Positions 40,160 through 50,919 of a stretch of DNA of 64,000 nucleotides are shown piece by piece. Source of the stretch: Choristoneura fumiferana. Lineage: Eukaryota; Arthropoda; Insecta; Lepidoptera; Tortricidae. A program made the position numbers and the translations under genes. Where the stretch lies: NCBI RefSeq assembly GCF_025370935.1, contig NC_133500.1:2272248-2336247 (forward strand), read 5' to 3'. The notes under the pieces are model-generated. The model was not told the origin of the DNA, did not search any database, and was given only the letters and a program-made list of their open reading frames with translations. Positions within the stretch are counted from its first letter, which is position 1, and each line of letters opens with the position of its first letter.

Positions 40160-40330
40160 TTTAGGGCCCGGGCCCACTTAGCGTCTTTCGAGCGTAGTCG
40201 TCTAGTAAACGTCCGCGCAGCGCCGACGTAACGTTCACGTTGCGGCGCCGCGACGCCAGTGGCGTCTTTCGGACGCCAGCGTCTCGTTAACGCCCGCGCA
40301 GCGTCGCCTCGACGTCAGGTGGCGACTTTG
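40160..40330. repeat. GC-rich GACGCC-word repeat
   Basis: Short words recur: 'AGCGTCTTTCGAGCG', 'GGCGTCTTTCGGACGCC', 'ACGTCCGCGCAGCGCCGACG' and 'ACGCCCGCGCAGCGTCGCC'. This gives two related halves of about 80 bp each. No stable reading frame with coding character. Probably a transposon fragment. Confidence 0.5.
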
Positions 40331-42329
40331 CCATAAAGCCTCATCCGTACCAGATATTGTCAGCTGCCAACTGTGACCAGTCTAGACACAGCTATGTGTG
40401 ACAAAAATGGGAGTACGCATAACGTAACCCTCGTGAACGAAAAGTTCACAACTTACTTGAAAAAAAAAAAGGTAAAGAGCCGAATGAGCGCTCGCTGTCA
40501 AGTGGCTGCTACGATTAGTGTGGATTAGGCCTAACTTAAAATTCTTCTAGTAAATTCAGTCAATCTCAACACACAGTTATACATACAGGCAGATCTTAAA
40601 GTTGAAGCAAAAATTTATCCGCTTTCTAGATACGGCAGACTGGGCAGTGTAATCACCCCATTATACCTAAAATTCTACCATAGTTTTAATATCATTTTTG
40701 CAACACATTGAAATTTATAACCATTTATTCCATTGCCTAACCAATCTTGCAAGCTGTATTGTATTACACAATATTAGGTGCCAAAGATAGCTTATGCAAA
40801 CCTTATTTATTTACCCATACGGTAATTTTTGTAACACATTTGACATTGCAGGATGACTTTGACCACATTCCTTTTTGTCAACTTTTCCAAGTCGATCACA
40901 ATGTAACATCGTCTACGCACAAATCTCAAAATGTCTTACTGGTCCACATTGCTATATCGTAAAATTCCGGAATCGTTCACATGCCCATAGCGTCCACAGT
41001 CCCAACTGGTCCAGTTTGAATTGAAATGAAAAACATTTATTCGACACACAAAAAAAATATCAAAAATGAAATAAAAATAAAAGGAAAGGGTAAGTTATAA
41101 TGTCAAACTATTTTATGTGCCCGAAATGGTCCCGCCTCAGCATAAATGCATCCTCGGATGGAGTCAGCGCTGGTCTTCCGGCGAAACCATTTTAAAGGCG
41201 GAAACACACCAATAAAACGCGACGCCACGGCACGTCGATCAACAAGTTTCATGTAGTCAAAGTCTTAAAAAGAACGGATTAATTACGGTATATATTGTAT
41301 CAAATAATTTGATTTCTGTCAGTCAAGGGCATGTCTATGACCTGTGCTGTGAAAAGGTTCCACAATGGCTCACGATCCTGTTGGTTCAATAGTAAAATCG
41401 GCCTCAGAAGTATGAGCATAGAAATGCAAATGAGAATAAAATGAGGGACAAGTTAGGGAGAGAACATATGGACGAATCAGGAAACTGGCATTATGGGGAA
41501 GTTAAAAAGGTTGACAAAAAATAATGTGGACTACGTCATCCACTACCTGATGTTCATCTGAAAGTCTTGTTGCTATTAGAAAGTCGCTTAGACAATCAAA
41601 ATGTTATTGTTTCTTCTACTTCAATCAGTTCAGTGTTGTTTTATCATTTTGCAGGCTTAAAGCGCTATTTTGTGCAATTGACTCGTGGTTCCCTAAAGAC
41701 GGTGCATTCTGGACAATTAGGCGTAAAGGCGGCCAGGGGGTAGGCACTAATGAGGTGGGCAACATTATTACCGAACAAGGATAAAATTCAGAATTATATT
41801 TCCACTTTTAAATTGATATATTGTTGCTATCGAGTTGCTCATCGGCAATCCAACCTACCCTCAATTCTTCAATTTTGTACATTTCAATTGCCTTTAAGCC
41901 TGTACTCTGATGATAATTACCTAATCTCGAATTTAATCCTGAACTGTACATACACCATTATAATATATACACTGAATGTTGCACATCCTCGTACATTATT
42001 ATAATATTAATTTAGTTATGTTACGAACGTTATTCCACCTAGATATAAGACTCAAATGTAGTTGCTGTTAAGGACCTTCTTGATAATTTTAAGTTGTATA
42101 TAACGATAGCCAATTTATTATTATATATGAAACAATATATATGAGAAAAATGAAAACAAAAAAAATAAATATCTGCAAGAAAGGGATCATTGTTTTTTTA
42201 TTATTTTAACCCTCAGAACATAGGATACGGTCGCGAAACAGTTCGACTGCCATAGATTACCTTATCTTCTGCGCTAGCAATATCGATCAATATGTCCATG
42301 AACAAAAATCTACGAAGACAGCCTGGTAC
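40331..42329. other. No recognisable gene
   Basis: AT-rich, short ORFs only. A possible LINE tail in reverse lies at about 41022-41090 ('GAAAAACATTTATTCGACAC'). Otherwise nothing I can name. Confidence 0.4.
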
Positions 42330-42425
42330 AGTCACCAGCACCAATATCTGACAGCAAAGCGTACATAAATATCTGATACGACTCTATTTCTAGGACCGCG
42401 TCCGCGTAGGACGTGTCAGATATTT
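42330..42425. repeat. Truncated TACAGTCACCAGCACCAATA element
   Basis: Starts at the TA-flanked Tc1-like end CAGTCACCAGCACCAATATC and contains 'CATAAATATCTGATACGACT' and 'GTGTCAGATATTTA', an internal partial inversion. The right end is replaced by the next MITE. Confidence 0.5.
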
Positions 42426-42426
42426 A

Positions 42427-42571
42427 AGCCCCACTTAGACTTCGAGCACTTGCATGAATATTTCACTTCACTACGTAGCGGTATTTGTTTGATCAACTGA
42501 ATTCATTGTCCCTCATAGTCTGCGATGTAATGCAACTTGTATGCAAGTTCTTGAATAGTCCAAATGGGGCT
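42427..42571. mobile_element. Palindromic MITE, TTA target duplication
   Basis: Ends AGCCCCACTTAGACTT and ...AATGGGGCT, flanked by TTA on both sides (42424-42426, 42572-42574). The interior 'GCGATGTAATGCAACTTG' is shared with 2384-2525, so it is a diverged member of that family. Confidence 0.7.
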
Positions 42572-42803
42572 TTATGCACGCTCCGCTGTGGCAGATATTA
42601 ATATTGTTCATGTTGCCTGTACACTTATGGCGGAGTTGCAGTATCGATTTTGGTAGCGCAAAATACACAAAACACTGTTTTGCCCTACCCAACTATCAAT
42701 TTCGGCTAATTTCTGAAAATCGGTGCAGCCCATGGTTTTATTTTCCGATTTTCTTATTCATCTATGTACAAAACCAAAGTATGATTTGGTTGTTACTGAA
42801 GTA

Positions 42804-42939
42804 CAGTCGAGTGTAAAAAATATGAACTTATTCAAAGTTTCAAAAGTAAGTACCAGAGACTCTTATTCCGACGCAATAAGGCCGTGTTGTAACATATTTT
42901 TGAATAGTTCGAATAGATACTTATTTTTGCACTTGACTG
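42804..42939. mobile_element. Tc1/mariner-type MITE, 136 bp
   Basis: CAGTCGAGTGTAAAAAATAT at the left and TTTTTGCACTTGACTG at the right, with TA on both sides (42802-42803, 42940-42941). Relative at 1444-1532. Confidence 0.75.
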
Positions 42940-42994
42940 TACATCATTTTTATTGTTTGGAGTGCCACAAATAAAAATCCGAATGCTTAACCTT

Positions 42995-43080
42995 TTCCAC
43001 GCCAACGACTCGTATACATATACGCATCGCAGGTTCCGCGCCAACGTATACATATACGCATCGCAGGTTCCACGCCAACG
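42995..43080. repeat. Short tandem repeat, 34-38-bp units
   Basis: About 2.3 units of 'TCC(A/G)CGCCAACG' followed by 'TATACATATACGCATCGCAG'. Units begin near 42996, 43034 and 43068. Confidence 0.75.
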
Positions 43081-43856
43081 ACCTTATATAACGTCCATTA
43101 CTTCAATGCAAAAGCAACCTTCGTTAAATTGTGTTAAGGTTCAATTTCAGACATTGCAATGTGGAAGCCTGGGTTGGGTATGGCTGATGTCTTTTGTATT
43201 TGACGTAGCGGGAAAAAGGTTAAGAGTACCTCGAAAATATCACCTCAGCTCGACCAAAGGTTTGAGGAACAGAGATCCTAAAGTATCTCCAAAGCTAACT
43301 GGGCAGTTTTTTAATCTGATCCATAAGCCCACCATTACATTATAGTTGGTGGCAATGCAATGGTTGCGACTTCTCAACTCATAGTCTCTTTCTCTGCTAG
43401 TCTAATCGTCATATTATGACATTTTCCATCAAAATATTTGGAATCTAAGTCAGCTTTATTAGTACTAAAATTAAACGTCTAAAAATATGTATACAAAAAC
43501 AAGGTTGCATAAATATGTAGTCATACTTGTATCAAAAATATTTATCTATTACTGAACCAAAAAATTGTATTTCATTAAACTTTTCGTATTATGGTAATCA
43601 CAAAATGCTTCAGAAAGTTGCATACTTAAATAAATTCCATTTAAACGTATCCACCTCGTAGGCAAAAAATAAGTATCGATGAATGGGTTCCATATACATA
43701 TAACCACACCAATTTGGCAATATTGTATACGCCGTTTGATTCATAAATATTGTAAACACGATTTGATATTTGATTCGTTTTGAAGAATTACTGTTTTGTT
43801 AAGATTACATGTCGTCTCTTCGTAACCTAGCGGGCAGGGACATAACATACTACGAA

Positions 43857-44036
43857 ATCCATACTCCATTAAAATATATTATATACTGGTGACCCGTTCG
43901 TCAAACCACGGTTACGGTATACATAGACACGTAATCACACTATTTATTTGTGAAAACCGATCAAAATCCGTTTTGCCGTAGTTTGGAAGATCTAAGCGTA
44001 CAGACAAAAAAAGCGACTTTGTTTTATACTATGGAG
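43857..44036 (+). repeat. Dispersed element nested between foldback arms
   Basis: 'TGGTGACCCGTTCGTC', then 'TTTGGAAGATCTAAGCGTAC', then 'GCGACTTTGTTTTATACTAT'. The 3' end style is familiar from a common lepidopteran repeat. 44044-44300 after it is open on both strands, but I recognise no protein. Confidence 0.45.
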
Positions 44037-44340
44037 TGATGAATTGAAAGTAACTCTGTCTGTTCCGTGTATCACGTCGAAACCGGACTGGTTTCGACTG
44101 TCAAGGGCTGAACATAGGGTACTTAGTTTATATCTCCAAAAGCAACCCTTAAGGGGAGAACATGGGGATGAACTGACTGGAGTGAGCTTGGATGAAATTT
44201 GGTTATGGTATTCGATATTCTGTGAGGATGTGGTACTACCCCGGTCGAGCCGCCCATTCGTACTGCAACCCAAGAAATGGCTACAGTGCGCTCTACCATA
44301 ACAATTAACAATATAATTAAAATAATTAATTAATAATAAT

Positions 44341-44373
44341 TGCTCGTTTGCCATCCAGTCGAATAAAAAAAAA
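44341..44373 (+). mobile_element. Tail-only copy of the 280-bp repeat
   Basis: 'GCTCGTTTGCCATCCAGTCG' plus AATAAAAAAAAA is the last part of 49257-49537 only, an extreme 5' truncation. Confidence 0.7.
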
Positions 44374-45295
44374 TATAATAATAAAAAAAAAAAAAAAAAA
44401 ATGCTTAGTGCACCTTTCTGAGAATGACCCAAACTAATACTTCAATATTTACAAGCAATTCAATCTAAGGACTGTCAAGTGCGTCTAGAATAATCGTGAG
44501 ATAGACGTATGCAGTGACAGTCCGCACTGTTTTCGTGAATTGTTCAGAATCAGTTAAACTACAACTTACGTTCTATGCCAGTCAGACAAGGTTTTTTGTT
44601 GCAGTCTGCGATACATATTTATGAATTCAAACGGCGTATACAAAATATTTTGCCAAATTGTGTGGTTATATGTATATGGAACCAATTCATGTAACTTATT
44701 TTTGCTACGAAGGTGGATACATTTAAAGGAATTTATTTAAGTATGCTTCTTCTGAAGCATTTGGATTACATAATACTGAAACAGTTAATAATACAATTTT
44801 TTGTGTGTCAGTAATAGATACATATTTATGATGAAAATGTGTGGCTACATATTTTTCAAATTTTTTTGTGTATACATACTTTTAGACGTGACTGTACCTA
44901 AAATTAAACACAATAATAAAATAAATAGTCTTTAATTCATTTCATATCTATCTACAAGTGTAAGTTACATGATATATTTTGAACACCAGACAACGCCTCA
45001 ACATTTCGTCACTACTTTTAAAAAGGCTCGTAACTCAAAATCGTAATTTTTCTAAGTGAACTTTGAATTGAACACATTATTTCAAGGATCAATTTTATTG
45101 ACGTATCGATTTGAGATAGGAGATTTTTTAATAGTAGTGATAGTGATGATTTATCGGCTTGCTTCCATATCAGTGGATCGGTCCACTAAATACATAGCTC
45201 GCGCCAGCTAGCGAAGACTAGGGTCATTCGCTACGTGTCAACAATAGCGGTGGAGAGTACTCTATTGTATAGACTAGACACACATCACGACCTGT

Positions 45296-45522
45296 GGCCG
45301 TATTGCCTAACGTTTCTGATGCTTGCGATCGCAATCAAATGTTAGCTTGAAAAGATCCCTTTTAGGGAAAGTTCGTCTTGGTTTTGTTGTTTTCTTTTTG
45401 TATTATTTTTTGTTTTATGTACAATAAATTATTTACATACATACATACAAATGACAGTTTTTGTGCGAAATCTGCCATTTGATTGCGATCGCGAGCTTTA
45501 GAAACGTTTGACAATACGGCCT
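45296..45522. mobile_element. Palindromic MITE interrupted by a LINE tail
   Basis: Outer arms TGGCCGTATTGCCTAACG and ...TTTGACAATACGGCC are inverted, as are 'TTGCGATCGCAATCAAAT' and 'ATTTGATTGCGATCGCGA'. A LINE 3' tail (45351-45450) sits in the loop. Confidence 0.7.
45351..45450 (+). mobile_element. LINE 3' tail nested in a MITE
   Basis: 'GATCCCTTTTAGGGAAAGTT', then 'TTTTATGTACAATAAATTAT' and a (CATA)n tail. Same family as 29955-30070. Confidence 0.7.
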
Positions 45523-45535
45523 CTGTATACGTCTG

Positions 45536-45694
45536 ACTGCTAGGCACAGGTCTCAAACAACAGGGCTTGGGCCGTAGTTCCCACGCAGGCCCAGTGCGGA
45601 TTGGAACTACACACCATGAGGTGCGAGCCCGGTTTTGAACCGACGATCCTCTGCTTGAAAGGCCACAGGACAAACCACTAAGTTACCACGGCAT
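45536..45694 (+). mobile_element. SINE-like repeat, short copy
   Basis: 'GGCTTGGGCCGTAGTTCCCA' and the tRNA-like inverted end 'GATCCTCTGCTTGAAAGGCC' match 48165-48418. The middle is deleted. Confidence 0.65.
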
Positions 45695-45745
45695 TTTTTA
45701 TATAGAACGACTGACTAATTCCATCCACGCAGTACTAGATGGTGG

Positions 45746-45919
45746 CTACAGCAGCCACGGCTGTGCGTTGCGACTATCGCTAGCTTGCTGTGCTTGCAAC
45801 TCCAGTATATCGTTTTGTATGGAGACGCTGAGCTCTTGGATCGGCACGGGAGAGGTGCGCCAAAACACTTCCTGGTATTTTGAGGTGCGATTTCGGCGCT
45901 TGTGAGCTTTTAGATGGAC
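45746..45919 (-). CDS. Last exon of a C2H2 zinc-finger protein
   Basis: On the minus strand, acceptor CCCCAG precedes 57 codons starting VHLKAHKRRNRTSKYQEVFW and ending QPWLL and TAG (45748-45746). Phase 0 joins to the exon at 46865-47030, whose last codons are NTHIKK. The join completes a zinc finger: CPLC-x12-H with the second His supplied here. The tail contains SIQNDILELQAQQ, a possible short helix. I read it as a nuclear DNA-binding protein's C-terminus; the gene is unnamed. Confidence 0.6.
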   Translation of the reverse strand, partial: VHLKAHKRRNRTSKYQEVFWRTSPVPIQELSVSIQNDILELQAQQASDSRNAQPWLL

Positions 45920-45980
45920 CTGGGGAAAGGGAATAATGACAATTAAAAACCATAGGAGCCTATGGCTAGCGCAGGTGCAG

Positions 45981-46155
45981 GTACCATCAGCCAAATAAGT
46001 GGTCTATCAATTTTTAAACAAGTTCCTATCAAATGAATATGTCGCTAAAGTTGAACTTAAAAGTTGACAGACACGTCTATTGTCATTATTGTTTTGTGAC
46101 ATGCAAACGATTATCAACTTTAGGGTAGTAGACCACATAATTTGGCTGATGGTAC
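45981..46155. mobile_element. Palindromic MITE (GTACCATCAGCC ends)
   Basis: GTACCATCAGCCAAAT at the left and ATTTGGCTGATGGTAC at the right are perfect inverses. The interior matches 8882-9008. It lies in the intron of the zinc-finger gene. Confidence 0.8.
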
Positions 46156-46864
46156 AATCCTCACGCACGCATACGCTCATACTGTTGTTCAACAGGCGTC
46201 CACCTGCTCCGTGCAAACCGCGTCAGCTAACGGACGCCCTCATAATTGCATGCATGAAAATAATCAAATATAATAAATATAAAAGTTCTAGGGATTTTTA
46301 TCCTTGCTTCCCTAAAGCGACGGAAGACCACACCCTCCGACCAGACTTCGGAGTGCAGGAACATCTGGTGCTTCATCATAAGAGCATAAGACGACTCACT
46401 GCTGGTTACAGTATTTACCTAATTAAAACATTTCATACAACAATTTTATAAAAAATTATGCCCTTACGGGTCAAATCATGCTAATAAAATTACAAATTCA
46501 AAGCCAAGTGGGTGAAGACCAAAGAATTGCACACCTTAACGCTGGTACAAGTCAACGCACGTAAAAAAAGCTCTGGGTGGCTAGTGGAGGGGATACGTTT
46601 GCGCATCTGTCAACTTACAAGCCAATGGCGTGACGGCCGCGCGCGGGCTCCTACGCCCCCTCCCGCTTCCCCACTGCTCCACCGCCAATTTGGTCCGTAT
46701 TTCGATCACTGCGCAGGTATATCGCCAGGAGCTCTTTTTACGTGCGTTGATTTGTAGTTAGAATTACTTTTTTTTCTATTCTCCCAAATCTGACAGCGTG
46801 AAAGACTTACATATACACACTCAAAATCACGAACTTTCGCATTTATAATATTGGTAGTATTTAC

Positions 46865-47030
46865 CTTTTTGATGTGCGTGTTGACCATAGAGCGGAGATG
46901 GAATAGAGCAGGGCAGAGCGGGCAGCGGCGCGACGGCGCAGAGTGCGCGCACACCGCGTGCTGGTTGCGGCGGTTCACCGACACGAAGCCGCGCCCGCAG
47001 ATCTGCGCACACACATTGTTGCTGGCCAAT
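46865..47030 (-). CDS. Zinc-finger exon of a C2H2 protein (5' limit uncertain)
   Basis: Minus-strand frame with CAQICGRGFVSVNRRNQHAV...H and then CPLCPALFHLRSMVNTHIKK. This gives two C2H2 fingers, the second finished by the next exon. The donor AAG|GTAAAT lies at 46864-46861. The codons are GC-rich, unlike the flanks. The acceptor may be GGCCAG near 47031, but the frame stays open further upstream to about 47063. No earlier exon is seen before or beyond the gap at 47547, so the gene may be incomplete here. Confidence 0.6.
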
Positions 47031-47149
47031 GAAGCAGCTAGCAGTGTTTCCGGACGAATTTGACATTGGGACTTTCAAGGGCCCATACTTTCTTAAACCG
47101 GCAACGGACCAATGACTCCTTGTGTAGTTGTTATTAATGGGTGGTGGTA

Positions 47150-47305
47150 ATCATTAGTGTTGTCGAAAAATCGATAGTATTAATAGGATAAGGCCATACT
47201 ATCGATAGTAACGATTTTATTGCTTTCTAATAATGCATATACTATCTATAGTTTTGTACAATCAATAGTGGCCTATATTTCAATACTATCGGTTAGTAGG
47301 TAAAA
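47150..47305. repeat. Element rich in inverted ATCGATAGTA words
   Basis: 'AAATCGATAGTATTAATAGG', 'CCATACTATCGATAGTAACG' and 'AATACTATCGGTTAGTA' recur in both orientations. Confidence 0.5.
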
Positions 47306-47324
47306 AATAATAAATAAATATCAT

Positions 47325-47546
47325 GGGACACTTGACACCAATTGACCTAGTCCCAAACTAAGCAAAGCTTGTACTATGGACACTAGGCAACGGATAAACA
47401 TACTTATATAGATAAATACATACTTAAATACATATTAAACATCCAAGACCCGAGAACAAACATTCATATTATTCATACAAATATCTGCCCCGGCCGGGAT
47501 TCGAACCCGGGACCTTAAGCTTCGTAGTCAGGTTCTCTAACCACTC
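47325..47546 (-). mobile_element. tRNA-derived SINE, cut by the gap
   Basis: On + it reads 'CACTTGACACCAATTGACCT', then 'CATCCAAGACCCGAGAACAA', 'GGGATTCGAACCCGGGACCT', and 'GGTTCTCTAACCACTC' up to the Ns. It is the most complete copy of the family. Its tRNA-like head end is hidden in the gap. Confidence 0.8.
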
Positions 47547-47646
47547 NNNNNNNNNNNNNNNNNNNNNNNNNNNNNNNNNNNNNNNNNNNNNNNNNNNNNN
47601 NNNNNNNNNNNNNNNNNNNNNNNNNNNNNNNNNNNNNNNNNNNNNN
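47547..47646. other. Assembly gap (100 N)
   Basis: Exactly 100 N, the usual placeholder for a scaffold gap of unknown size. Confidence 0.99.
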
Positions 47647-47742
47647 TAGATTAAGTGAACCTAACGTGAATGACTTGACTGAGACACAACGCACGTGTTT
47701 ATATAGTCACAGCGCACAGCCTAAACCACTATTGCTATTTTT
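47647..47742 (+). repeat. Dispersed repeat, inverse of 1-99
   Basis: Begins directly after the Ns with TAGATTAAGTGAACCTAACG, the reverse complement of positions near 74-93. The match runs to about 47742. Confidence 0.7.
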
Positions 47743-47810
47743 CCTCGTGTATAACAGAGGTGTACTAAGAAGTGATTGTTCGTGATTCCCACAGATCTAG
47801 CCTATTTTAA

Positions 47811-47898
47811 GGCCCTGTTTCACCGTCCACTGATTAAATTTATTTGACGGATAAATGTGATGCCGTCTCTGTTTGTTTTGTTCGAACGAAACAGCCCC
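47811..47898. mobile_element. Short Harbinger-type MITE, TAA duplication
   Basis: Ends GGCCCTGTTTCACCGTCCAC and ...GAAACAGCCCC, flanked by TAA (47808-47810, 47899-47901). An internally deleted member of the 9664-9804 family. Confidence 0.7.
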
Positions 47899-48164
47899 TA
47901 ATTCTAAGGAGTTCAGCCGCGGGATTGAGGCTGTCCAGAATAAGTTAGTAGATTGAGTAGACGCTAGATTGCAGCGCTTTGGATTGTAAACGAAATAGTC
48001 TTATTTCTTACTTCTGCACAAAAATCAAAAAATGCGTCTATGTTAAGCGTCGGCGAAAAAGTAACCCAATTTTTTTCATTGAACGAAAAGAGAATGTAAT
48101 TGCAAGAATGACAAAATTAATAAAGTCATATTATGTCATGGGTCGGACTGGATTGTTACTCTGC

Positions 48165-48418
48165 TGACTGCTATATACGTCCCACTGCTGGGCACGGGCT
48201 TCTCAGAATAAGAGGGCTTGGGCCGTAGTTCCCACGCCGGCCAAGTGCGGATTGAGAACTTCACACACAACATTGTTTTGCCTCGCAGGTTTGTGCAGGT
48301 CACGCTGTTTTCCTTGACCGTAAAAGGTCGTGGTTTTCAAATGTAACTTCGCACATGAATTACGAAAAGCTCTGCTTGAGAGGCAATAGGTCAAACCACT
48401 AGATCACCATTGCTACTT
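48165..48418 (+). mobile_element. SINE-like repeat, longest copy
   Basis: 'CCCACTGCTGGGCACGGG', 'CCGTAGTTCCCACGCCGG', 'TTTGCCTCGCAGGTTTGTGC' and '...AGAGGCAATAGGTCAAACCA'. Other copies are at 29640-29892 and 45536-45694. Confidence 0.65.
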
Positions 48419-48964
48419 CCCATACATACATGACACGAATCTGTTAATTATATTGCTGATGAGGGCGAGTGACTTAAATATTGTACTAAGCAATTCTTTT
48501 GTTTAGTGGATTATTTAACTGGGTGTATATTAATTTCACGCCTTCGCTTCGATAATAGCGAGTTATTATTTCAGTAATCAACCTAGTTTCATTTAAAAAT
48601 GAAGTACCAAATTAGCAGCAGTGACAACTGACAACACACCCAATACGGCGACACAATAGACAGCGTATGGGACGCCTGCACTGTTATTTAAAAAATAAAT
48701 ATTAATCAGTCGTACAACATTAACACAACAAAGGCACCGTTGCGGCGCGATTAGGTACTTTGACCCGGTGACGTTTTTGAACTCAGTTATAATAAGGCCA
48801 TATAGAGCATTATTAATATAGCATTTCCCGGGGATGTCCAATATTGGATATGATATCATCCACAAAAAGGATGTGGAAGGTGATCGTGCGTAATGCCACG
48901 AAGCGTTTCAACCGCCGTATCTTTTACAACTACTATCAGGGTGCAGTGACAGACTACATCATGT
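48419..48964. other. No confirmed gene
   Basis: The minus strand has a 90-codon ORF (48865-48593) whose last part (YAVYCVAVLGVLSVVTAANL) is hydrophobic like a membrane segment. Without splice support or a recognised family, I do not call it. Confidence 0.3.
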
Positions 48965-49080
48965 TTTAAGATCTCGGGCGAGCTCTTGCCAGCCTTTGGC
49001 CCCGAGATCCGAAAGGTCTCTCTGGACCTCGTCCCTCCAGCGGTACCTGGCACGGCCAACCAACCGGTCTACGTCCACTC
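48965..49080 (-). mobile_element. LINE ORF C-terminal remnant
   Basis: Minus-strand translation gives GRARYRWRDEVQRDLSDLG and AKGWQELARD. This is the pattern at the end of many RTE/CR1-type reverse-transcriptase ORFs (GRP..RW.D.V..DL..LG...W...A.D). Short and not intact. Confidence 0.55.
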
Positions 49081-49256
49081 GGTACACAAGTACGCTCTTT
49101 TCACGACTCTATCCTCTCCTAACCTTTCCAAGTTTCCACTTATCTATTGCGTGAATAAAATCGACGATTATTCAAAAGAACTAAAACCTTGATACTCCGG
49201 TAGAGGTATATAATAATAATAATAAATCATTTAAGTAATTCGAGTAATTTAGTGAG

Positions 49257-49537
49257 TTTGCAGGTGGTAGGTCCTTGTGCAAGGTCCGCCCGGATTGCTA
49301 CCACCATCTTGCTCGCTAATCCTGCCGTGAAGCATCAGTGCTTGCACTGTTGTGTTTCGGCGTGGAGAGTAAGACAGCCGGTGAAATTATTGACACTTGA
49401 GGTATCCCATCTTAGACCTCTAGGTTGGCAACGCATCTGCAATACCCCTGGTGTTGCAGATGTTTATGGGCGGTGGTGATCTCTTACCATCAGGAGACCC
49501 ACTTGCTCGTTTGCCATCCAGTCGAATAAAAAAAAAC
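49257..49537 (+). mobile_element. About 280-bp LINE-tail/SINE repeat, copy B
   Basis: Full-length sense copy ending 'TTTGCCATCCAGTCG' and AATAAAAAAAAA. See 25171-25452. Confidence 0.8.
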
Positions 49538-50441
49538 ACTCGGTCTTACAAACGGCGCTTATCTCTCTTTGGTACCATCAGATCTTTTGCATTTATCGAT
49601 GTTTGGTGTCTTATCGAATTCGTGGAAGCGTCAATAAAAACTTTATAATTTCGAACTCTATATTATAACGTTCGACGTTGCTTTTTAAGAAGAATTCATC
49701 AACGAATACGAGAACCTATTGCAAAAACTGATGTTATAAATATCACAAGTAATTAGGATCATGAGTTAATTTTTGCAATGTGCTCTATGTCACGTTTTAA
49801 TGACTAGAACGAGGTGTAATATCTGCGGGGGTAATTAAGAATGATGAACACGTCATTCGAAGTAGTTATCATAAGACGGGATTGTACTGTACATTATAAA
49901 AAAAAACTGTACTGCTTTTGCGATATTTCTTGCATGAAAAATAATTGACTACTATAAGGTCAATCATTGCATTTTCATATAAGTAATACATTATCGGAGG
50001 TTATAAAATATAATTATAATGGAACAAGGTGGTCAAGGATTTTGGATCCAGCCGTATTGTTAAATAAGTGTTGTGTGTTGAAATGGTCTTGAACATCTTG
50101 TCCGTTTTAAGACGACTTCCTCTATAGACCAGTTCTATTATTTTAATTCTACCGCGAATACTGTAAAATTAAATATAAAAGTCTGAAAGTACCTGAACTT
50201 CGATAAAGATGAATTACCGAGTACTTAAACATGTTAAAGAGACCTCAAGAGCTCAACTTGTTGTGTAACATTACGTTTTAGGACTAGCAAATGGTCACAC
50301 ATCAATCAATTTTGAAAAGCGTCCCTCGCTAAAGTTTCTACCGTTAAGGAACCCATCAAAATAATGATGCTCATAACTCCGCGTCCACTCGATAAATTTG
50401 AAAATTTATTCGTGTTGTACTAATTAATATTTATGGGCAGC
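49538..50441. other. No recognisable feature
   Basis: AT-rich with only short random ORFs. Confidence 0.45.
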
Positions 50442-50911
50442 AGTATTGCCAGACTCCGCTTTTTACCCCCCGTTTTTGCCACTGGCCCCGCTATCCGCGT
50501 TAAGATAACGCGGATGCGCTTTTTTAAAATATACACTAACAACTTTTAAATGTTACCACTTGCTCGTGGAAAAAGGTGGTACAATCAAAACATCGAACGA
50601 ACGAAACAGCCGAACGCTTACCTACAAAAAGCACGCTTACCAACAAAAATAATGATATTAAGAATGACTGCCAACATAATTTACAACTTCCCTAAAGTAG
50701 ATGTCAGGGAAGCGGATGAAGATGTCGAGGACAAATTTTCTTTTGAATAGTGAAAATATATTTAAAAAAATATATATTATGAATTTTCTTCGGATTTTTA
50801 ACGTGCTAAAAAATTCTATAAACGTATTCCGCAAATCCGCATTTTCATTTAAAAATCCGCGTTTTGAAAGCGCAGCTCCCGCTTTTTGTATTCCGGCATC
50901 TGGCAACACTC
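50442..50911. mobile_element. hAT-type MITE, 470 bp
   Basis: The ends CAGTATTGCCAGA and TCTGGCAACACTC are inverted with two mismatches. A perfect 8-bp target duplication, ATGGGCAG, flanks it (50434-50441, 50912-50919). The interior repeats 'ATCCGCGTT'-type words ('CCGCGTTAAGATAACGCGGA' is a small hairpin). No transposase. Confidence 0.85.
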
Positions 50912-50919
50912 ATGGGCAG

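Larger units (their letters stand above)
43465..44892. mobile_element. Foldback element with about 300-bp inverted arms
   Basis: The left arm (43465-43770) and right arm (44605-44892) are inverted copies. Shared blocks include 'GCCAAATTGTGTGGTTATAT' against 'ATATAACCACACCAATTTGG', and 'GGTGGATACATTTAAAGGAA' against its inverse. The right end reads ...AGACGTGACTG|TA, like the Tc1-type MITEs here. The left tip is degraded. The centre holds other repeats and no transposase. Confidence 0.7.

Noticed and set aside
44044..44432. Overlapping ORFs on both strands
   Set aside because: They lie between foldback arms next to repeat fragments, and neither translation shows a domain I recognise.
46512..46757. 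GC-rich plus-strand ORF before the zinc-finger exon
   Set aside because: It has no splice context, and the sequence (CTACGCCCCCTCCCGCTTCC and following) looks like a dispersed lepidopteran element.
48593..48865. Minus-strand ORF with a hydrophobic C-terminal segment
   Set aside because: Only one hydrophobic stretch, Cys-rich random composition upstream, and no start context or splice support.
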